From Streptomyces tardus (lineage in GTDB: Bacteria; Actinomycetota; Actinomycetes; Streptomycetales; Streptomycetaceae): a DNA stretch of 64,000 nucleotides. The translations under genes and the position numbers were made by a program. The stretch covers positions 4,257,629-4,321,628 of the forward strand of contig NZ_JAELVF020000001.1 in NCBI RefSeq assembly GCF_018101125.2, written 5' to 3'. Position 1 is the stretch's first letter. Each line of letters starts with the position of its first letter. Below are positions 25,383-34,342 of the stretch, in pieces. The notes below the pieces were generated by a model. That model ran no database searches. It had not been told where the DNA came from and worked only from the letters and a program-made list of their open reading frames with translations.

Positions 25383-26006
25383 ATGGGCCAGCCGGACAGC
25401 GAGGAAACGGAGCGTTCTCCGCTCCCGCCAGGTCAGCGGCAGCAGCGCGGCTGGCCGGTCACCCACTACGGGCCGGTGCCCAAGTTCCGCGTCGAGCGCT
25501 GGGAGTTCAGGGTTTTCGGCGCCACCGCGGACGGCGGCAAACACTGCTGGACGCACGAGGATTTCTCCGCGCTCCCGTACGAGACGGTGGTGGGAGATCT
25601 CCACTGCGTCAGCAAGTTCAGCATGCGCGACGTGGAATGGGGCGGCGTACCGGCGCGCACCATTCTCGAACTCGCCCCGCCCGCCGACGAGGTCTCGCAC
25701 GTCATGGTCTGGGCGGAGTACGGATTCAGTTCCAATCTCCGGCTGGCCGACTTCACCGACAGCCGAACGCTGTTCGCGACACACCGGGCGGGTGAACTCC
25801 TCACCGCCGAACACGGATTTCCGGTGCGTCTGGTGGTTCCGCACCTCTACGCCTGGAAAGGGCCGAAGTGGGTGCGGGGAGTGGAGTACATGACCGCCGA
25901 CCGGCGCGGTTTCTGGGAGGAACGCGGCTATCACAATCTCGGTGATCCGTGGCGCGAGCAGCGTTACTCCTACCAGGAGCAGCCGGGCGACGGACCGGAG
26001 CTCTGA
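25383..26006 (+). CDS. Sulfite-oxidase-fold molybdopterin-dependent oxidoreductase
   Basis: A 207-residue single-domain protein of the sulfite oxidase/YedY molybdopterin-binding superfamily. Cys75 in GDLHCVSKFS corresponds to the molybdenum-ligand cysteine. WGGVPARTILELA, VVPHLYAWKGPKWV and the terminal FWEERGYHNLGDPWREQRY are typical. No signal peptide or membrane anchor, so it is a cytoplasmic member. The ATG at 25383 lacks a ribosome-binding site; CACCAT 6 nt upstream may be a weak -10 for a leaderless mRNA. Substrate and electron partner unknown. Confidence 0.87.
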   Translation: MGQPDSEETERSPLPPGQRQQRGWPVTHYGPVPKFRVERWEFRVFGATADGGKHCWTHEDFSALPYETVVGDLHCVSKFSMRDVEWGGVPARTILELAPPADEVSHVMVWAEYGFSSNLRLADFTDSRTLFATHRAGELLTAEHGFPVRLVVPHLYAWKGPKWVRGVEYMTADRRGFWEERGYHNLGDPWREQRYSYQEQPGDGPEL

Positions 26007-26125
26007 GTCGCGCGCGACGGCCGCACACTGTGCGACGGCCGCACACGGAAGGTGCGTGCGTGCCGTACGTGTGCGACGCAGCCGGCACCCGCACGTCGCG
26101 CAGGTGCCGGCTGTGGTGCAGTGGG

Positions 26126-27013
26126 TCAGCCGTCGCGCAGGGACTTCAGCAGGCGAATGTCGGCGCGGTGGCCGTCGGGGCCGCCGGGCGTCTCGATGAC
26201 CAGCGGTGCACCGGCGGTCTCGGGGTGCCGGAAGAGCTCCGCGAACGGCTCGGTGCCGATGTGGCCGGCGCCGATGTTCGCGTGACGGTCCTTGCGGGCG
26301 CCGGCGACGTCCTTGGAGTCGTTGGCGTGGATGAGCTTCAGCCGGCCGGGGCCGGTGGCGGCGACCATCTCGTCCAGCATCTTCTTGGTGCCGCCGGGCG
26401 CCGCCATGTCGTGGCCCGCGGCGAATGCGTGGCAGGTGTCCAGGCAGACGCCGAGCATCGGGTGGCGGTCGAGTGCGTCGAAGTAGGGGGCCAGATCCTC
26501 CGCCGTGGAGCACAGGGAGGCGCCCTGTCCCGCGGTCGGTTCCAGCAGCAGCCAGGGGTCGGCCGGGTCGGTGAGCTCCTCCAGGAGCGGCAGCACCAGC
26601 TCCCTCACCTGCGCGAGGGCGACCTCCCGGGACCGTCCGCCGGTCGCCGAGCCGGTGTGCACGACGACGCCATGGGCGCCGACGGCCCGGCCCCTGCGCA
26701 GCGAGTGGCGCATGGAACGCACGGACCGCTCGGCCGTCTCGGCGTTGGAGGAGCCGAAGTTGATCAGATACGGCGCGTGCACGTACACAGGCAGTGATTC
26801 GGCCGCGCAGCCGGCCAGGAACTGCTCGTCCTGCCGCGGGTCGCCGGGCGGTGTCGCCCAGCCCCGCGGATTGGCCACGAAGACCTGAACGGCCTCCGCC
26901 GCCAGGTCGCGGGCGTGGGAAAGGCCGACGGCGGCCAGGCCCCCGGCTACGGGGACATGACCGCCGATCGGATTGCGCGGCACGGGGGTGGTGGCGGGGG
27001 AGGGGTTGCTCAC
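26126..27013 (-). CDS. nfo: Endonuclease IV (apurinic/apyrimidinic endonuclease)
   Basis: A 295-residue TIM-barrel, zinc-dependent AP endonuclease of the AP endonuclease family 2, used in base-excision repair. Metal-binding segments appear in order: YVHAPYLINFGS, VVVHTGSA, LLLEPTAGQG, VCLDTCHAFAAGHD, LIHANDSK, DRHANIGAGHIG and VIETPG. The GTG at 27013 was chosen because conserved sequence begins soon after and the frame upstream overlaps the antisense of nothing recognisable. A hairpin (11-bp arms at 26079-26089 and 26103-26113) follows its stop and may serve both convergent genes. Confidence 0.9.
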   Translation of the reverse strand: MSNPSPATTPVPRNPIGGHVPVAGGLAAVGLSHARDLAAEAVQVFVANPRGWATPPGDPRQDEQFLAGCAAESLPVYVHAPYLINFGSSNAETAERSVRSMRHSLRRGRAVGAHGVVVHTGSATGGRSREVALAQVRELVLPLLEELTDPADPWLLLEPTAGQGASLCSTAEDLAPYFDALDRHPMLGVCLDTCHAFAAGHDMAAPGGTKKMLDEMVAATGPGRLKLIHANDSKDVAGARKDRHANIGAGHIGTEPFAELFRHPETAGAPLVIETPGGPDGHRADIRLLKSLRDG

Positions 27014-27057
27014 CGCACCCAGGGTGCCACTGGCGTGCCGGGGCCCGTGGGGCGGGC

Positions 27058-27759
27058 TCAGTAGGCGCTGTCGACGTTGTCCATGCTGCCGTACTTGTCG
27101 GCCGCGTAGTTGCAGGCGGCGACGATGTTGGCGACAGGGTCGTACTGGTCCTTCTCGGTGCCCTCGACGTGGTAGTGGTCGAAGGTCGGCTTGATCACCT
27201 GGAGCAGGCCGATGGAGGGGGCTCCGTTGACGGCGTTCACGTCCCAGTTGTTGATCGCGCTGGGGTCGCCGCTGGACTCCCGCATGACGTTGCGGTGGAT
27301 GCCCTCGTAGGTACCGGGGATGCCGTTGGCGGCCATGATGTCCATGGCCTCGCGGATCCATCCGTCCAGGTTGTCGGTGTACTGCTTCGGGGCGGCCTCG
27401 GGCGCCGTGCGCTCGGTGGAGCGGCTGGCGGCCTTCCCGGACCGGGACTCGGCTGCGTCGTTCTTCGCCGCGAGGGCCTTGGCGGCCTTGGACTGCTCGT
27501 CCTTCTGGACCACGGCGCGCCTCTCGGCGTTGGCGAGCTGGTTCTTGATGCTGTCCTGCTGGTCGGGGAAACCGGTGGGGGTCAGAGAGATGCCCGCGCT
27601 GTGGTTGACCGGCTTCGCCTGGGTCGTGTTCTCGGTGCTGTCCGGGGTAAGGCTCAGAGCGAGACCGGCGACACCCGCGGCTGCGGCGACACCGGCCGCG
27701 GTGAACTTCTGGGTCTTGGAGATGCCACGGCGCTGGCTCGGAATCTTTATCTCGGGCAT
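27058..27759 (-). CDS. Secreted transglycosylase-SLT-like cell-wall lytic protein
   Basis: A 233-residue protein. An N-terminal membrane/signal segment (KFTAAGVAAAAGVAGLALSL, about 16-36) is followed by a Lys/Ala/Glu-rich linker with repeated charged residues. A C-terminal goose-type/SLT domain follows, with the catalytic Glu in NVMRESSGDPSA and the GLLQVIKPTFDHYH and ANIVAACNYAADKYGS motifs. It would cleave the glycan strand of peptidoglycan. The ATG at 27759 was chosen over the longer frame because GGAAGG lies about 10 nt upstream. A leader of about 300 nt precedes it. Confidence 0.92.
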   Translation of the reverse strand: MPEIKIPSQRRGISKTQKFTAAGVAAAAGVAGLALSLTPDSTENTTQAKPVNHSAGISLTPTGFPDQQDSIKNQLANAERRAVVQKDEQSKAAKALAAKNDAAESRSGKAASRSTERTAPEAAPKQYTDNLDGWIREAMDIMAANGIPGTYEGIHRNVMRESSGDPSAINNWDVNAVNGAPSIGLLQVIKPTFDHYHVEGTEKDQYDPVANIVAACNYAADKYGSMDNVDSAY

Positions 27760-28063
27760 GGCGGGGGGGACCTTCCGGGTAGCGGGGGTCGCTGGGCCGT
27801 TACGGCGATGGACGCCGTTTCGATCCACGGCGCGTTGCGACGACCTGAATTGTTAGCGCCCGGAAATTGGCCTGGCAATGATGTGACGTACTACCGCTCT
27901 TCGTGGGAGGTGTCCGGTTTTATCCGCTCGCGCCCGCTCTGGTGCCTGGTCAGCGGCAACTAACGCAGGTCGTAAGTGACCTGGGTCCTATGCCGGGGAT
28001 CACAACGGCGCAGGGTTTGTGCTACGCGGTGAAGTTGCATCTGCACCCGGTGTCAGGGGTGGG
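27760..28063 (-). other. Leader region of the SLT-domain gene
   Basis: No gene is seen in these 304 bases. The region is less GC-rich in places and is the presumed promoter and 5' leader of the lytic transglycosylase. I searched for the c-di-AMP riboswitch core, which precedes some such genes in Streptomyces, and did not recognise it. The ribosome-binding site of the downstream gene is at its end. Confidence 0.45.
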
Positions 28064-30076
28064 TCAGCGGATGTAGACGGTGACCTTCGAGCCCTTCGCG
28101 GCTTCCTCGCCCGCGTCCACGGACTGGTTGAAGACCTTGCCGGTGAAGAAGAAGCGCCGGACGGTGACCTTGAAGCCCGCGTCCTCGAGCTCCTGTACGG
28201 CCTCGTCCTCGTCCATGCCCACCACGTCCGGCACCTCGACCATCTCGGGGCCCTTGGAGAGCGTGAGGGTCACGGTGTCGCCGGAGGCGCCCGTGGCGCC
28301 CTCGTCCGGGGACTGGCGGGCGACGGTGCCGCTGTCCTCCTCGGAGTGCACGCGGGCGGAGGCGACCTTCACCTCGAAGCCGACCTCGGTCAACTCCTCG
28401 CGGGCCTCCTCCTCGGTCAGGCCCGTCACCGAGGGGACGTCGAGCTGCTCGCCCTTGGAGACCACCAGGGAGACGGCGGAGCCGGGCCGCCGCTCGCTGC
28501 CGGCCTTCGGGTCGGTGGAGAGGACCGCGCCGCGCTTGACCGTGTCGCTGAACTCCCTGGTGACGGTGGCCGCCGCCAGGTCCGCGCTCTTGAGTCTCTT
28601 GCGCGCCTCCGCCAGCGGCACGCCCTTGAGCTGCGGGACCTTCACCACCTCGGGACCGCGGGAGACCGTGATGGTCACCGTCCCGTTGCCCCTGATGCGC
28701 GAGCCCGGAGTCGGATCGGTCGCGACCACCCGCCCGCGGTCGACGGTGGCGTGGTGGGCGCGACTGACCTTCACCCGCAGCCCGGCCTCGTCGAGCTTCT
28801 GCTCGGCCTGGGACTGGGTGAGCCGGAGCACGCTCGGGGTCTGGGTGAACTGGCCGGAGTTGATGTACCAGACCCCGGCGCCGAGCACGAGTACGAGCAC
28901 CACAGCGCCCACGATCGCGGCCAGCGCCCGTCGGGAGCGGCCGATGCGGGACCAGGGACCGCCGGGTCCCTGGTCCCGCGGCTCGGGTTCGGCGGTGGGT
29001 GCCATCGAGGGCAGCGGCGGCAGGAAGCTGGTGTGCTCCGGGTCCCGGCCCGCACCGCTCCCGGCACCCGTCCCCGTTCCTGTCGCGGGGGTGCCGCGGT
29101 CCGCGGGGAGACGGCGGGAGAGGACCGCTGTGTCGTGGTCCTGCCGGTGCCGGTCGGTCGCCTCGCTGTCGTCGTGGGAGGCGGCTTCGCCGGGGAGCGC
29201 CGTCGCAGGTTCGGTGTCCAGCTCGCTGTCGCTGAGCGCGGCCCTGGCCTCCCGGACCTCGTGGAGCAGCTCCACCGCGTCGGCGGGGCGGGCGGTCGGC
29301 TCGCGGTCGGTGGCGCGCAGCACCAGGGCGTCCAGCGCCTCCGGCAGCGTCGACACCCTGCTGGAGGGGGCCGGGACGCCTCGGTGAAGGTGCTGGTAGA
29401 GGACCTGTGCCGGGGTGCCGCCGCCGTGCGGCTTGGAACCGGTGAGCGCCTCGAAGAGCATCACCCCACAGGCGTACACGTCGGACGTGGTGCCCGCGGC
29501 GCCGTGCTCGATCTGCTCGGGGGCGAGATAGGAGACGGTGCCCATCACCGAGGTGGTGGAGGTCGAGGTCTGGGAGTCGACGGCCCGTACGAGGCCGAAG
29601 TCGGCGACCTTGACCCTGCCGTCGTCGCCGATCAGCACGTTCTCGGGCTTGACGTCGCGGTGGATCAGTCCGGCGCGGTGGGCGGCACCGAGCGCGGCGA
29701 GGACCGGCTCCAGCACGTCCAGCACCGCTCGGGGCTGGAGCGCCCCGCGCTGGATGAGGAGATCCCGCAGGGTGCAGCCCTGGATGTACTCCATCGCCAG
29801 GTAGACGTAGGTGCCGTCGGTGCCCTGGTCGTACACGGCGACGATGTTGGGGTGCGCGAGCCGGGCGGCGGATTTGGCCTCCCGGATGAACCGCTCGACG
29901 AAGGTCGGGTCGCCGGCGAGCGAGAGGTGCATCACCTTGAGCGCGACGACTCGGTCGAGCCGGGTGTCCATCGCGCGGTAGACCGTGGCCATGCCACCGA
30001 CGGCCACGCGCGCGAGCACGCGGTACCGACCGTCAAGCGTCTGACCGACCAGGGGGTCTTTGAGGGGCGCATCCAC
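28064..30076 (-). CDS. PASTA-domain Ser/Thr protein kinase (PknB type)
   Basis: A 670-residue membrane receptor kinase. The cytoplasmic kinase domain (about 15-280) has Lys47 in VALKVM, IHRDVKPENV, VADFG and APEQ. An acidic linker precedes one transmembrane helix at about 385-407, then four extracellular PASTA repeats that bind muropeptides or lipid II. Such kinases tune cell-wall growth and division. The gly-rich loop reads AVGGMATVY, lacking the first canonical Gly. The GTG at 30076 starts the protein; TACACT (30090-30085 on the minus strand) ends 8 nt before it and there is no Shine-Dalgarno sequence. Corresponds in position to S. coelicolor pkaF, from memory. Confidence 0.93.
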   Translation of the reverse strand: MDAPLKDPLVGQTLDGRYRVLARVAVGGMATVYRAMDTRLDRVVALKVMHLSLAGDPTFVERFIREAKSAARLAHPNIVAVYDQGTDGTYVYLAMEYIQGCTLRDLLIQRGALQPRAVLDVLEPVLAALGAAHRAGLIHRDVKPENVLIGDDGRVKVADFGLVRAVDSQTSTSTTSVMGTVSYLAPEQIEHGAAGTTSDVYACGVMLFEALTGSKPHGGGTPAQVLYQHLHRGVPAPSSRVSTLPEALDALVLRATDREPTARPADAVELLHEVREARAALSDSELDTEPATALPGEAASHDDSEATDRHRQDHDTAVLSRRLPADRGTPATGTGTGAGSGAGRDPEHTSFLPPLPSMAPTAEPEPRDQGPGGPWSRIGRSRRALAAIVGAVVLVLVLGAGVWYINSGQFTQTPSVLRLTQSQAEQKLDEAGLRVKVSRAHHATVDRGRVVATDPTPGSRIRGNGTVTITVSRGPEVVKVPQLKGVPLAEARKRLKSADLAAATVTREFSDTVKRGAVLSTDPKAGSERRPGSAVSLVVSKGEQLDVPSVTGLTEEEAREELTEVGFEVKVASARVHSEEDSGTVARQSPDEGATGASGDTVTLTLSKGPEMVEVPDVVGMDEDEAVQELEDAGFKVTVRRFFFTGKVFNQSVDAGEEAAKGSKVTVYIR

Positions 30077-30382
30077 GAGAGACGAGTGTACGAGCGGCCG
30101 ACCCCGTCACCTGCGGCGAGGTCCGCGGGCTGCGCCGTCTGCAGCGGAACGGTGACAGAGCCGCAGCCCCGACGTGGCCGGGCGCTCGGCGCGGGCAGGC
30201 GCGCGGGCCGGGCGCGAAGCGACGCACGCGCGCTGGGCCGGTGTCCGCCCCGCGCCCGGACGAGCGCGCCCGGCCCCGGACGCCCGGCTCCGGTGCTCGC
30301 CGGCCTCGACCGGCCGTGCGCACCGGGGCCGCGACCCGCTCTCCGCCGTGCGTGCCCGGCGTCGGGGCAGGCCGGCGGTGGG
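30077..30382. other. Intergenic region between thiG and the PASTA kinase
   Basis: 306 bases without a recognisable gene. It holds the -10 box TACACT of the kinase (30085-30090, minus strand); the remainder is GC-rich with no hairpin or repeat that I would call. Confidence 0.5.
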
Positions 30383-31267
30383 TCAGCGGAAGGCGGGGCG
30401 TTCCGGATCGAGATCGGCGACGCCCCCGACGGGCGAGGAGGCCTCGGCGAAATGGCGGCGCGGGATGCGGCCGGCCTGCCACGCGCACCGCCCGGCCTGT
30501 ACCGCGTGCCGCATGGCGGTGGCCATCAGCGCCGGGTGCTGGGCGCGGGTCACGGCGGAGGCGAGCATCACCGCGTCGCAGCCCAGCTCCATCGCGAGTG
30601 CCACGTCGGAGGCGGTGCCCGCTCCCGCGTCCAGGATGACCGGTACCCCGGCGCGCTCGGTGATCAGCTGGAAGTTGTGCGGGTTGCGGATGCCCAGGCC
30701 CGAGCCGATGGGCGAGCCGAGCGGCATGACGGCGGCGCAGCCGACGTCCTCCAGCTTTCGGGCGAGCACCGGATCGTCGCTGGTGTACGGCAGCACAGTG
30801 AACCCGTCGTCCACCAGCGTCTCGGCCGCGTCCAGAGTCTCCACCGGGTCCGGCAGCAGGGTGCGCTCGTCGGCGATGACCTCCAGCTTCACCAGGTCTG
30901 TGCCGAGCGCCTCGCGGGCGAGCTGCGCGGTGAGCACGGCCTCGCCCGCGGTGTAGCAGCCGGCGGTGTTGGGAAGCACGCGGATGCCCAGCCGCTCCAG
31001 CACGCTGAGCACCGAGCCCTGCGTACCGGGGTCCAGTCGGCGCATCGCCACGGTGGTCAGCTCGGTGCCGGAGGCCAGCAGCGCCGAGCGCAGGATCTCC
31101 AGACTGGGCGCTCCGCCCGTGCCCATGATCAGCCGCGAGCCGAAGGTGCTGCCGCCGATCGTCAGCGGTTCGGCACCGGGCTGCGCGGTGGTGGCTGTGC
31201 CGGCGGCAGTGGCTGTGTCGGTGGTGCCGGCGGTGGTCGAGTCGGCGGTGGTGCGGTGCTCGGGCAC
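30383..31267 (-). CDS. thiG: Thiazole synthase
   Basis: A TIM-barrel enzyme that builds the thiazole phosphate of thiamine from deoxyxylulose phosphate, dehydroglycine and ThiS-thiocarboxylate. The conserved core starts at PLTIGGSTFGSRLIMGTG. LVKLEVIAD carries the Schiff-base Lys, and MPLGSPIGSGLGIRNP and DAGAGTASDVALAMELG are diagnostic. It has 294 residues, about 30 more than usual because of a Thr/Ala-rich N-terminal extension. GGGAGGG precedes the GTG at 31267, and the ThiS stop is 5 bp upstream. It is the third gene of the riboswitch-controlled thiO-thiS-thiG operon. Confidence 0.95.
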   Translation of the reverse strand: MPEHRTTADSTTAGTTDTATAAGTATTAQPGAEPLTIGGSTFGSRLIMGTGGAPSLEILRSALLASGTELTTVAMRRLDPGTQGSVLSVLERLGIRVLPNTAGCYTAGEAVLTAQLAREALGTDLVKLEVIADERTLLPDPVETLDAAETLVDDGFTVLPYTSDDPVLARKLEDVGCAAVMPLGSPIGSGLGIRNPHNFQLITERAGVPVILDAGAGTASDVALAMELGCDAVMLASAVTRAQHPALMATAMRHAVQAGRCAWQAGRIPRRHFAEASSPVGGVADLDPERPAFR

Positions 31268-31271
31268 GTCG

Positions 31272-31472
31272 TCACCCTCCCTGTACGGCGGTCAGAATTT
31301 CCACGCGGTCCCCGTCGCCCAGCGTCGTGGTGTCCCAGCGGCTGCGCGGCACCACGTTCTCGTTGACGGCAGCCGCGACTCCGCCGACGGCGTCGGTGAC
31401 GCCCGCGACGACCTGCGCGAGGGTCAGCCCTGCGCTCTCGCTCCGTTCCCGACCGTTGACCCTGATTCTCAT
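31272..31472 (-). CDS. thiS: Thiamine biosynthesis sulfur-carrier protein ThiS
   Basis: A 66-residue ubiquitin-fold protein ending in Gly-Gly (TAVQGG), whose C-terminus carries the thiocarboxylate sulfur for the thiazole ring. It also shows the MRIRVNG start and VAAAVNENVVPRSRW. The ATG overlaps the thiO stop (ATGA). It is placed between thiO and thiG, as in other Streptomyces. Confidence 0.93.
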   Translation of the reverse strand: MRIRVNGRERSESAGLTLAQVVAGVTDAVGGVAAAVNENVVPRSRWDTTTLGDGDRVEILTAVQGG

Positions 31473-32644
31473 GGCTGTCGCTCCCGTGACTGCTCGATGT
31501 CGGTGGTGGTCACCTCGGCGGTGAAGCGGCCGGCGCCGAACGCGGCGGCCTCGGGCGGCAGTTGCCCGTCGGTGAGCGAGGCCGCCAGTGCGTCGCCGGT
31601 GACCGGGGTGAGCAGTACGCCGTTGCGGTGGTGCCCGGTGGCGAGATGGAGCCCGGGCAGCGGGGTCGGGCCGAGAACCGGGGCGTTGTCCGGTGAGCAG
31701 GGGCGCAGTCCGGCCCGGGTCTCGACCAGCTCCAGCTCGGTGATGCCGGGCAGCAACTCGTGGGCGTCCCGCAGCAGTTCGTACACTCCGCCGGCCGTGA
31801 CGGTGGTGTCCCAGCCGCGCTCCTCGCTGGTTGCGCCGACGACCAGTTCGCCGCTCTCGCGCGGCACCAGGTACAGCGGCCCGCCGCGCACGACCGCCCG
31901 CACGGTGCGCGACAGGAAGGGCCGCCGGCCCGCCGGGTCGGGCATCCGCAGCCGCAGCACCTGCCCTTTGACCGGCCGCACCGGAGGCACGCACTCGGCA
32001 GGCACCCCCGCCAGCTGCCCGCTCTCGCTGCCGGCGGCCAGCACCACGGCGTCCGCGGCGAGTTCGCTCCCGTCGGCCAGGGTCACGCCCGCGACGCCCC
32101 CGCTGCCGGTCCGCAGCCGGGCCGCGCGTGCGCGCAGGGTGACGACCCCGGCGCGTTCACAGGCCGTGAGCAGCGCCCGGGAGAGCAGCCGCGGGTCGAT
32201 CTGGTGGTCGCCGTCCACCCGCAGCCCGCCGCGCACACCGGGCGCCAGCAGCGGCTCCAGCCGCCGGCACTCCCGGCCGCTCAGCCACTGCGCGCTCAGT
32301 CCGCAGCGTTGCTGGAGGGCGTGCAGTTCGCGCAGATGGGCGCGGTCGTCGGAATCGAGCGCGACGGCGAGCGTGCCGCAGGCGCGGTAGCCCAGCTGCT
32401 GCCCGCTGGCCTCGGCGAGCTCGGCGGCGAAGTCGGGGTAGCGGCGTGCGGAGGCGAGGTTGAGGGCGAGCAACTGCTCCTCGCCGTAGTGGAGTTCGGT
32501 GACGGCGGCCAGCATGCCCGCCGCGACCTGTGCGGCGCCGCCGCCCGGGAAGGGGTCCACCACGGTGACCTCGGCGCCGCGCTGTGCGGTGCGCCAGGCC
32601 GTCACCAGACCGATGACACCGCCGCCGACAATGCAGACACGCAC
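31469..32644 (-). CDS. thiO: Glycine oxidase
   Basis: A 391-residue FAD-dependent amine oxidase of the DAO family that oxidises glycine to iminoglycine for thiazole formation. An N-terminal Rossmann motif VCIVGGGVIGL, the SAQWLSGREC segment, VRPVKGQVLRLR, LVVGATSEERGWDT and GLRPCSPDNAPVLG ... GHHRNGVLLTP are all characteristic. The GTG at 32644 lies 11 nt downstream of a TPP riboswitch with GGAG just before it. It is the first gene of the operon and overlaps thiS by 4 bp. Confidence 0.95.
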   Translation of the reverse strand: MRVCIVGGGVIGLVTAWRTAQRGAEVTVVDPFPGGGAAQVAAGMLAAVTELHYGEEQLLALNLASARRYPDFAAELAEASGQQLGYRACGTLAVALDSDDRAHLRELHALQQRCGLSAQWLSGRECRRLEPLLAPGVRGGLRVDGDHQIDPRLLSRALLTACERAGVVTLRARAARLRTGSGGVAGVTLADGSELAADAVVLAAGSESGQLAGVPAECVPPVRPVKGQVLRLRMPDPAGRRPFLSRTVRAVVRGGPLYLVPRESGELVVGATSEERGWDTTVTAGGVYELLRDAHELLPGITELELVETRAGLRPCSPDNAPVLGPTPLPGLHLATGHHRNGVLLTPVTGDALAASLTDGQLPPEAAAFGAGRFTAEVTTTDIEQSRERQP

Positions 32645-32654
32645 GAGCTCCAGC

Positions 32655-32742
32655 CTCTCCCTTCGCCGGAATGACCCGGATCAGGTTCCTACGGTCGGAG
32701 GCCGCGACCTCCCTCTCAGCCCGGTGCGCCGGGCTCCCGCGA
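32655..32742 (-). promoter_or_regulatory. TPP riboswitch (THI element)
   Basis: On the minus strand the conserved parts occur in order: GGGCTGAGAGGGAGG, the paired GGTCGCGGCCTCCGACC segment, GGAACCTGATCCGGGTCAT and CCGGCGAAGGGAGAGG. This is the thiamine pyrophosphate-binding RNA. It ends about 10 nt before the thiO start and overlaps the ribosome-binding region, so it probably blocks translation when TPP is plentiful. Confidence 0.96.
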
Positions 32743-32796
32743 TGCAGTTGCGACCCAGCGTACTGCCGAGGCTCCCGACGGCGGGAGGCGGAGTCC

Positions 32797-32802
32797 TAGA
32801 GT
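32797..32802 (+). promoter_or_regulatory. -10 box TAGAGT for a leaderless flavoprotein gene
   Basis: TAGAGT ends 6 nt before the GTG at 32809, with no Shine-Dalgarno sequence between. It points away from the TPP riboswitch, so the two genes have separate divergent promoters in 164 bp. Confidence 0.5.
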
Positions 32803-32808
32803 GCTCCG

Positions 32809-34077
32809 GTGACCTCATTGAGCATGGACAGCGCGAGCGCGCACACAGTGATCGTCGGCGCGGGTCTGGCCGGTGTGCAGACCGGTGTCGCCCTGCGCGA
32901 GCAGAAGTGGCTGGGCGCGATCACCGTGATCGGTGCCGAGCCCCATGTGCCGTACGACCGCCCGCCGTTGTCCAAGGCGGTGCTGACGGGACGGGCGGAG
33001 AACGCCGAGTTCGACGTGGACTTCGACGCGCTCGGCATCGAGCTGCGGCTGGGCGTCACCGTCACCGGCCTGCGAGTGCGGGACCGCGCCGTTCTGACGG
33101 ACGCCGGTGAGCTCCGCTACGACCGCCTCGTGCTCGCCACCGGTGCCGAGCCGCTGACACTGCCCGGCAGCACCGACGTTCCCGGCGTCGGCCTGCTGCG
33201 CACTCTGGACGACGCCCGCCGGCTGCGCCCGGTGTTGGAGTCCGGCGAACCGGTGGTGGTGGTCGGCGCCGGCTGGATCGGTGCGGAGTTCACCACGGCC
33301 GCACGCGAGGCGGGCTGCCCGGTGACAGTGGTGGAGGCCGCCGACCGACCGCTGGCCGGCACGATGCCCGCCGAGGTCGCGGCCCCGATGGCCGCCTGGT
33401 ACGCCGAAGCCGGCGCCGAGTTGCGCACCGGGGTGGCGGTGCGCGCCGTGCACGAGGACCCGGCCGCCAAGGTCGAGCTCGCGGACGGCACCGTGCTGCC
33501 GGCGAGCGCGGTGGTCGTCGGCATCGGCGCCCGCCCCGCGACGGACTGGCTGCGCGGTTGCGGCGTGGACCTCGCATCGGACGGCTCGGTACGCGTCGAC
33601 CAGCAGCTGCGCACCTCCGTGCCCGGGGTGTACGCGGTGGGCGACTGCGCGTCGTTCCCCTCCGCCCGTTACGGGGAGCGCCTGCTGATCCACCACTGGG
33701 ACAACGCGCTCCAGGGCCCGAGGGCCGTCGCGGCCGGGATCGCCGGCGGCGACGGCGGACAGGCGGTGCCGCTCGGCGGCACGGTCTACGACCCGGTGCC
33801 CTACTTCTGGTCCGAGCAGTTCGGCCGCTTCGTGCAGTACGTGGGCCATCACCGCGACGGCGACGAGCTGCTGTGGCGCGGGGAGCCGGGCGGGCATTCC
33901 TGGTCCGTGTGCTGGCTGCGCGAGGGGCGGCTCAATGCCCTGCTCGCCGTCGGCAGACCGCGCGACCTGGCTCAGGGACGCAAGCTCGTCGAGCGGGGAG
34001 CCGGGCTCGATCGCGAACTGGCCGCCGATCCCGCGGTCCCGCTGAAGAAGGCCGCCGTGGCCCCGCCGGGTGCGTAG
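32809..34077 (+). CDS. FAD-dependent oxidoreductase, ferredoxin-reductase-like
   Basis: A 422-residue flavoprotein of the rubredoxin/putidaredoxin reductase family. It has an FAD-binding VIVGAGLAGVQ near the start, PYDRPPLSK, LATGAEP, NAD-binding VVVVGAGWIGAEF (about 145-157), GVYAVGDCAS and the HHWDNALQGP motif. It would pass electrons from NAD(P)H to a [2Fe-2S] protein, for instance one serving a P450 or the Bfd-like proteins. No cytochrome P450 or ferredoxin gene adjoins it. GTG at 32809, probably leaderless; an ATG 5 codons later is possible. Confidence 0.92.
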   Translation: MTSLSMDSASAHTVIVGAGLAGVQTGVALREQKWLGAITVIGAEPHVPYDRPPLSKAVLTGRAENAEFDVDFDALGIELRLGVTVTGLRVRDRAVLTDAGELRYDRLVLATGAEPLTLPGSTDVPGVGLLRTLDDARRLRPVLESGEPVVVVGAGWIGAEFTTAAREAGCPVTVVEAADRPLAGTMPAEVAAPMAAWYAEAGAELRTGVAVRAVHEDPAAKVELADGTVLPASAVVVGIGARPATDWLRGCGVDLASDGSVRVDQQLRTSVPGVYAVGDCASFPSARYGERLLIHHWDNALQGPRAVAAGIAGGDGGQAVPLGGTVYDPVPYFWSEQFGRFVQYVGHHRDGDELLWRGEPGGHSWSVCWLREGRLNALLAVGRPRDLAQGRKLVERGAGLDRELAADPAVPLKKAAVAPPGA

Positions 34078-34133
34078 CCGCCCCGTGGCCCGGGGCCCGT
34101 GCGTGCCGCTTGGGTTCAAGGGGCCGTGCCGTG

Positions 34134-34187
34134 CGCCGGACCGCGCCGTGTGTCGGACCGTGCCGTGTGTCGGACCGTGCCGTGTGC
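34134..34187. repeat. 17-bp tandem repeat, about three copies
   Basis: About three copies of a 17-bp unit (GTGTCGGACCGTGCCGT) in the 265-bp gap between the flavoprotein gene and the DNA-binding protein gene. No gene or other feature is seen in the rest of the gap. Confidence 0.65.
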
Positions 34188-34342
34188 GCAGGGACCGGGC
34201 CGGATCGGTGGGCGGTGCGGTGTGCGCCGGACCGCGGTGGCGGTGCCGTACGCACCGGCCCGGTGCCCGCCGGGAAGCCGCTGCGGGCCGTATCGGGGAC
34301 CGGGGGCGTGTGAATGTCCGTGGCTGATGGCAGTCTTGGAGC

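Noticed and set aside
27760..28063. c-di-AMP riboswitch before the SLT-domain gene
   Set aside because: Same search on the minus strand; no convincing match to the conserved core.
28019..31366. Very long plus-strand open frame across the kinase and thiG
   Set aside because: It is antisense to two clear genes and owes its length to high GC; no recognisable domain.
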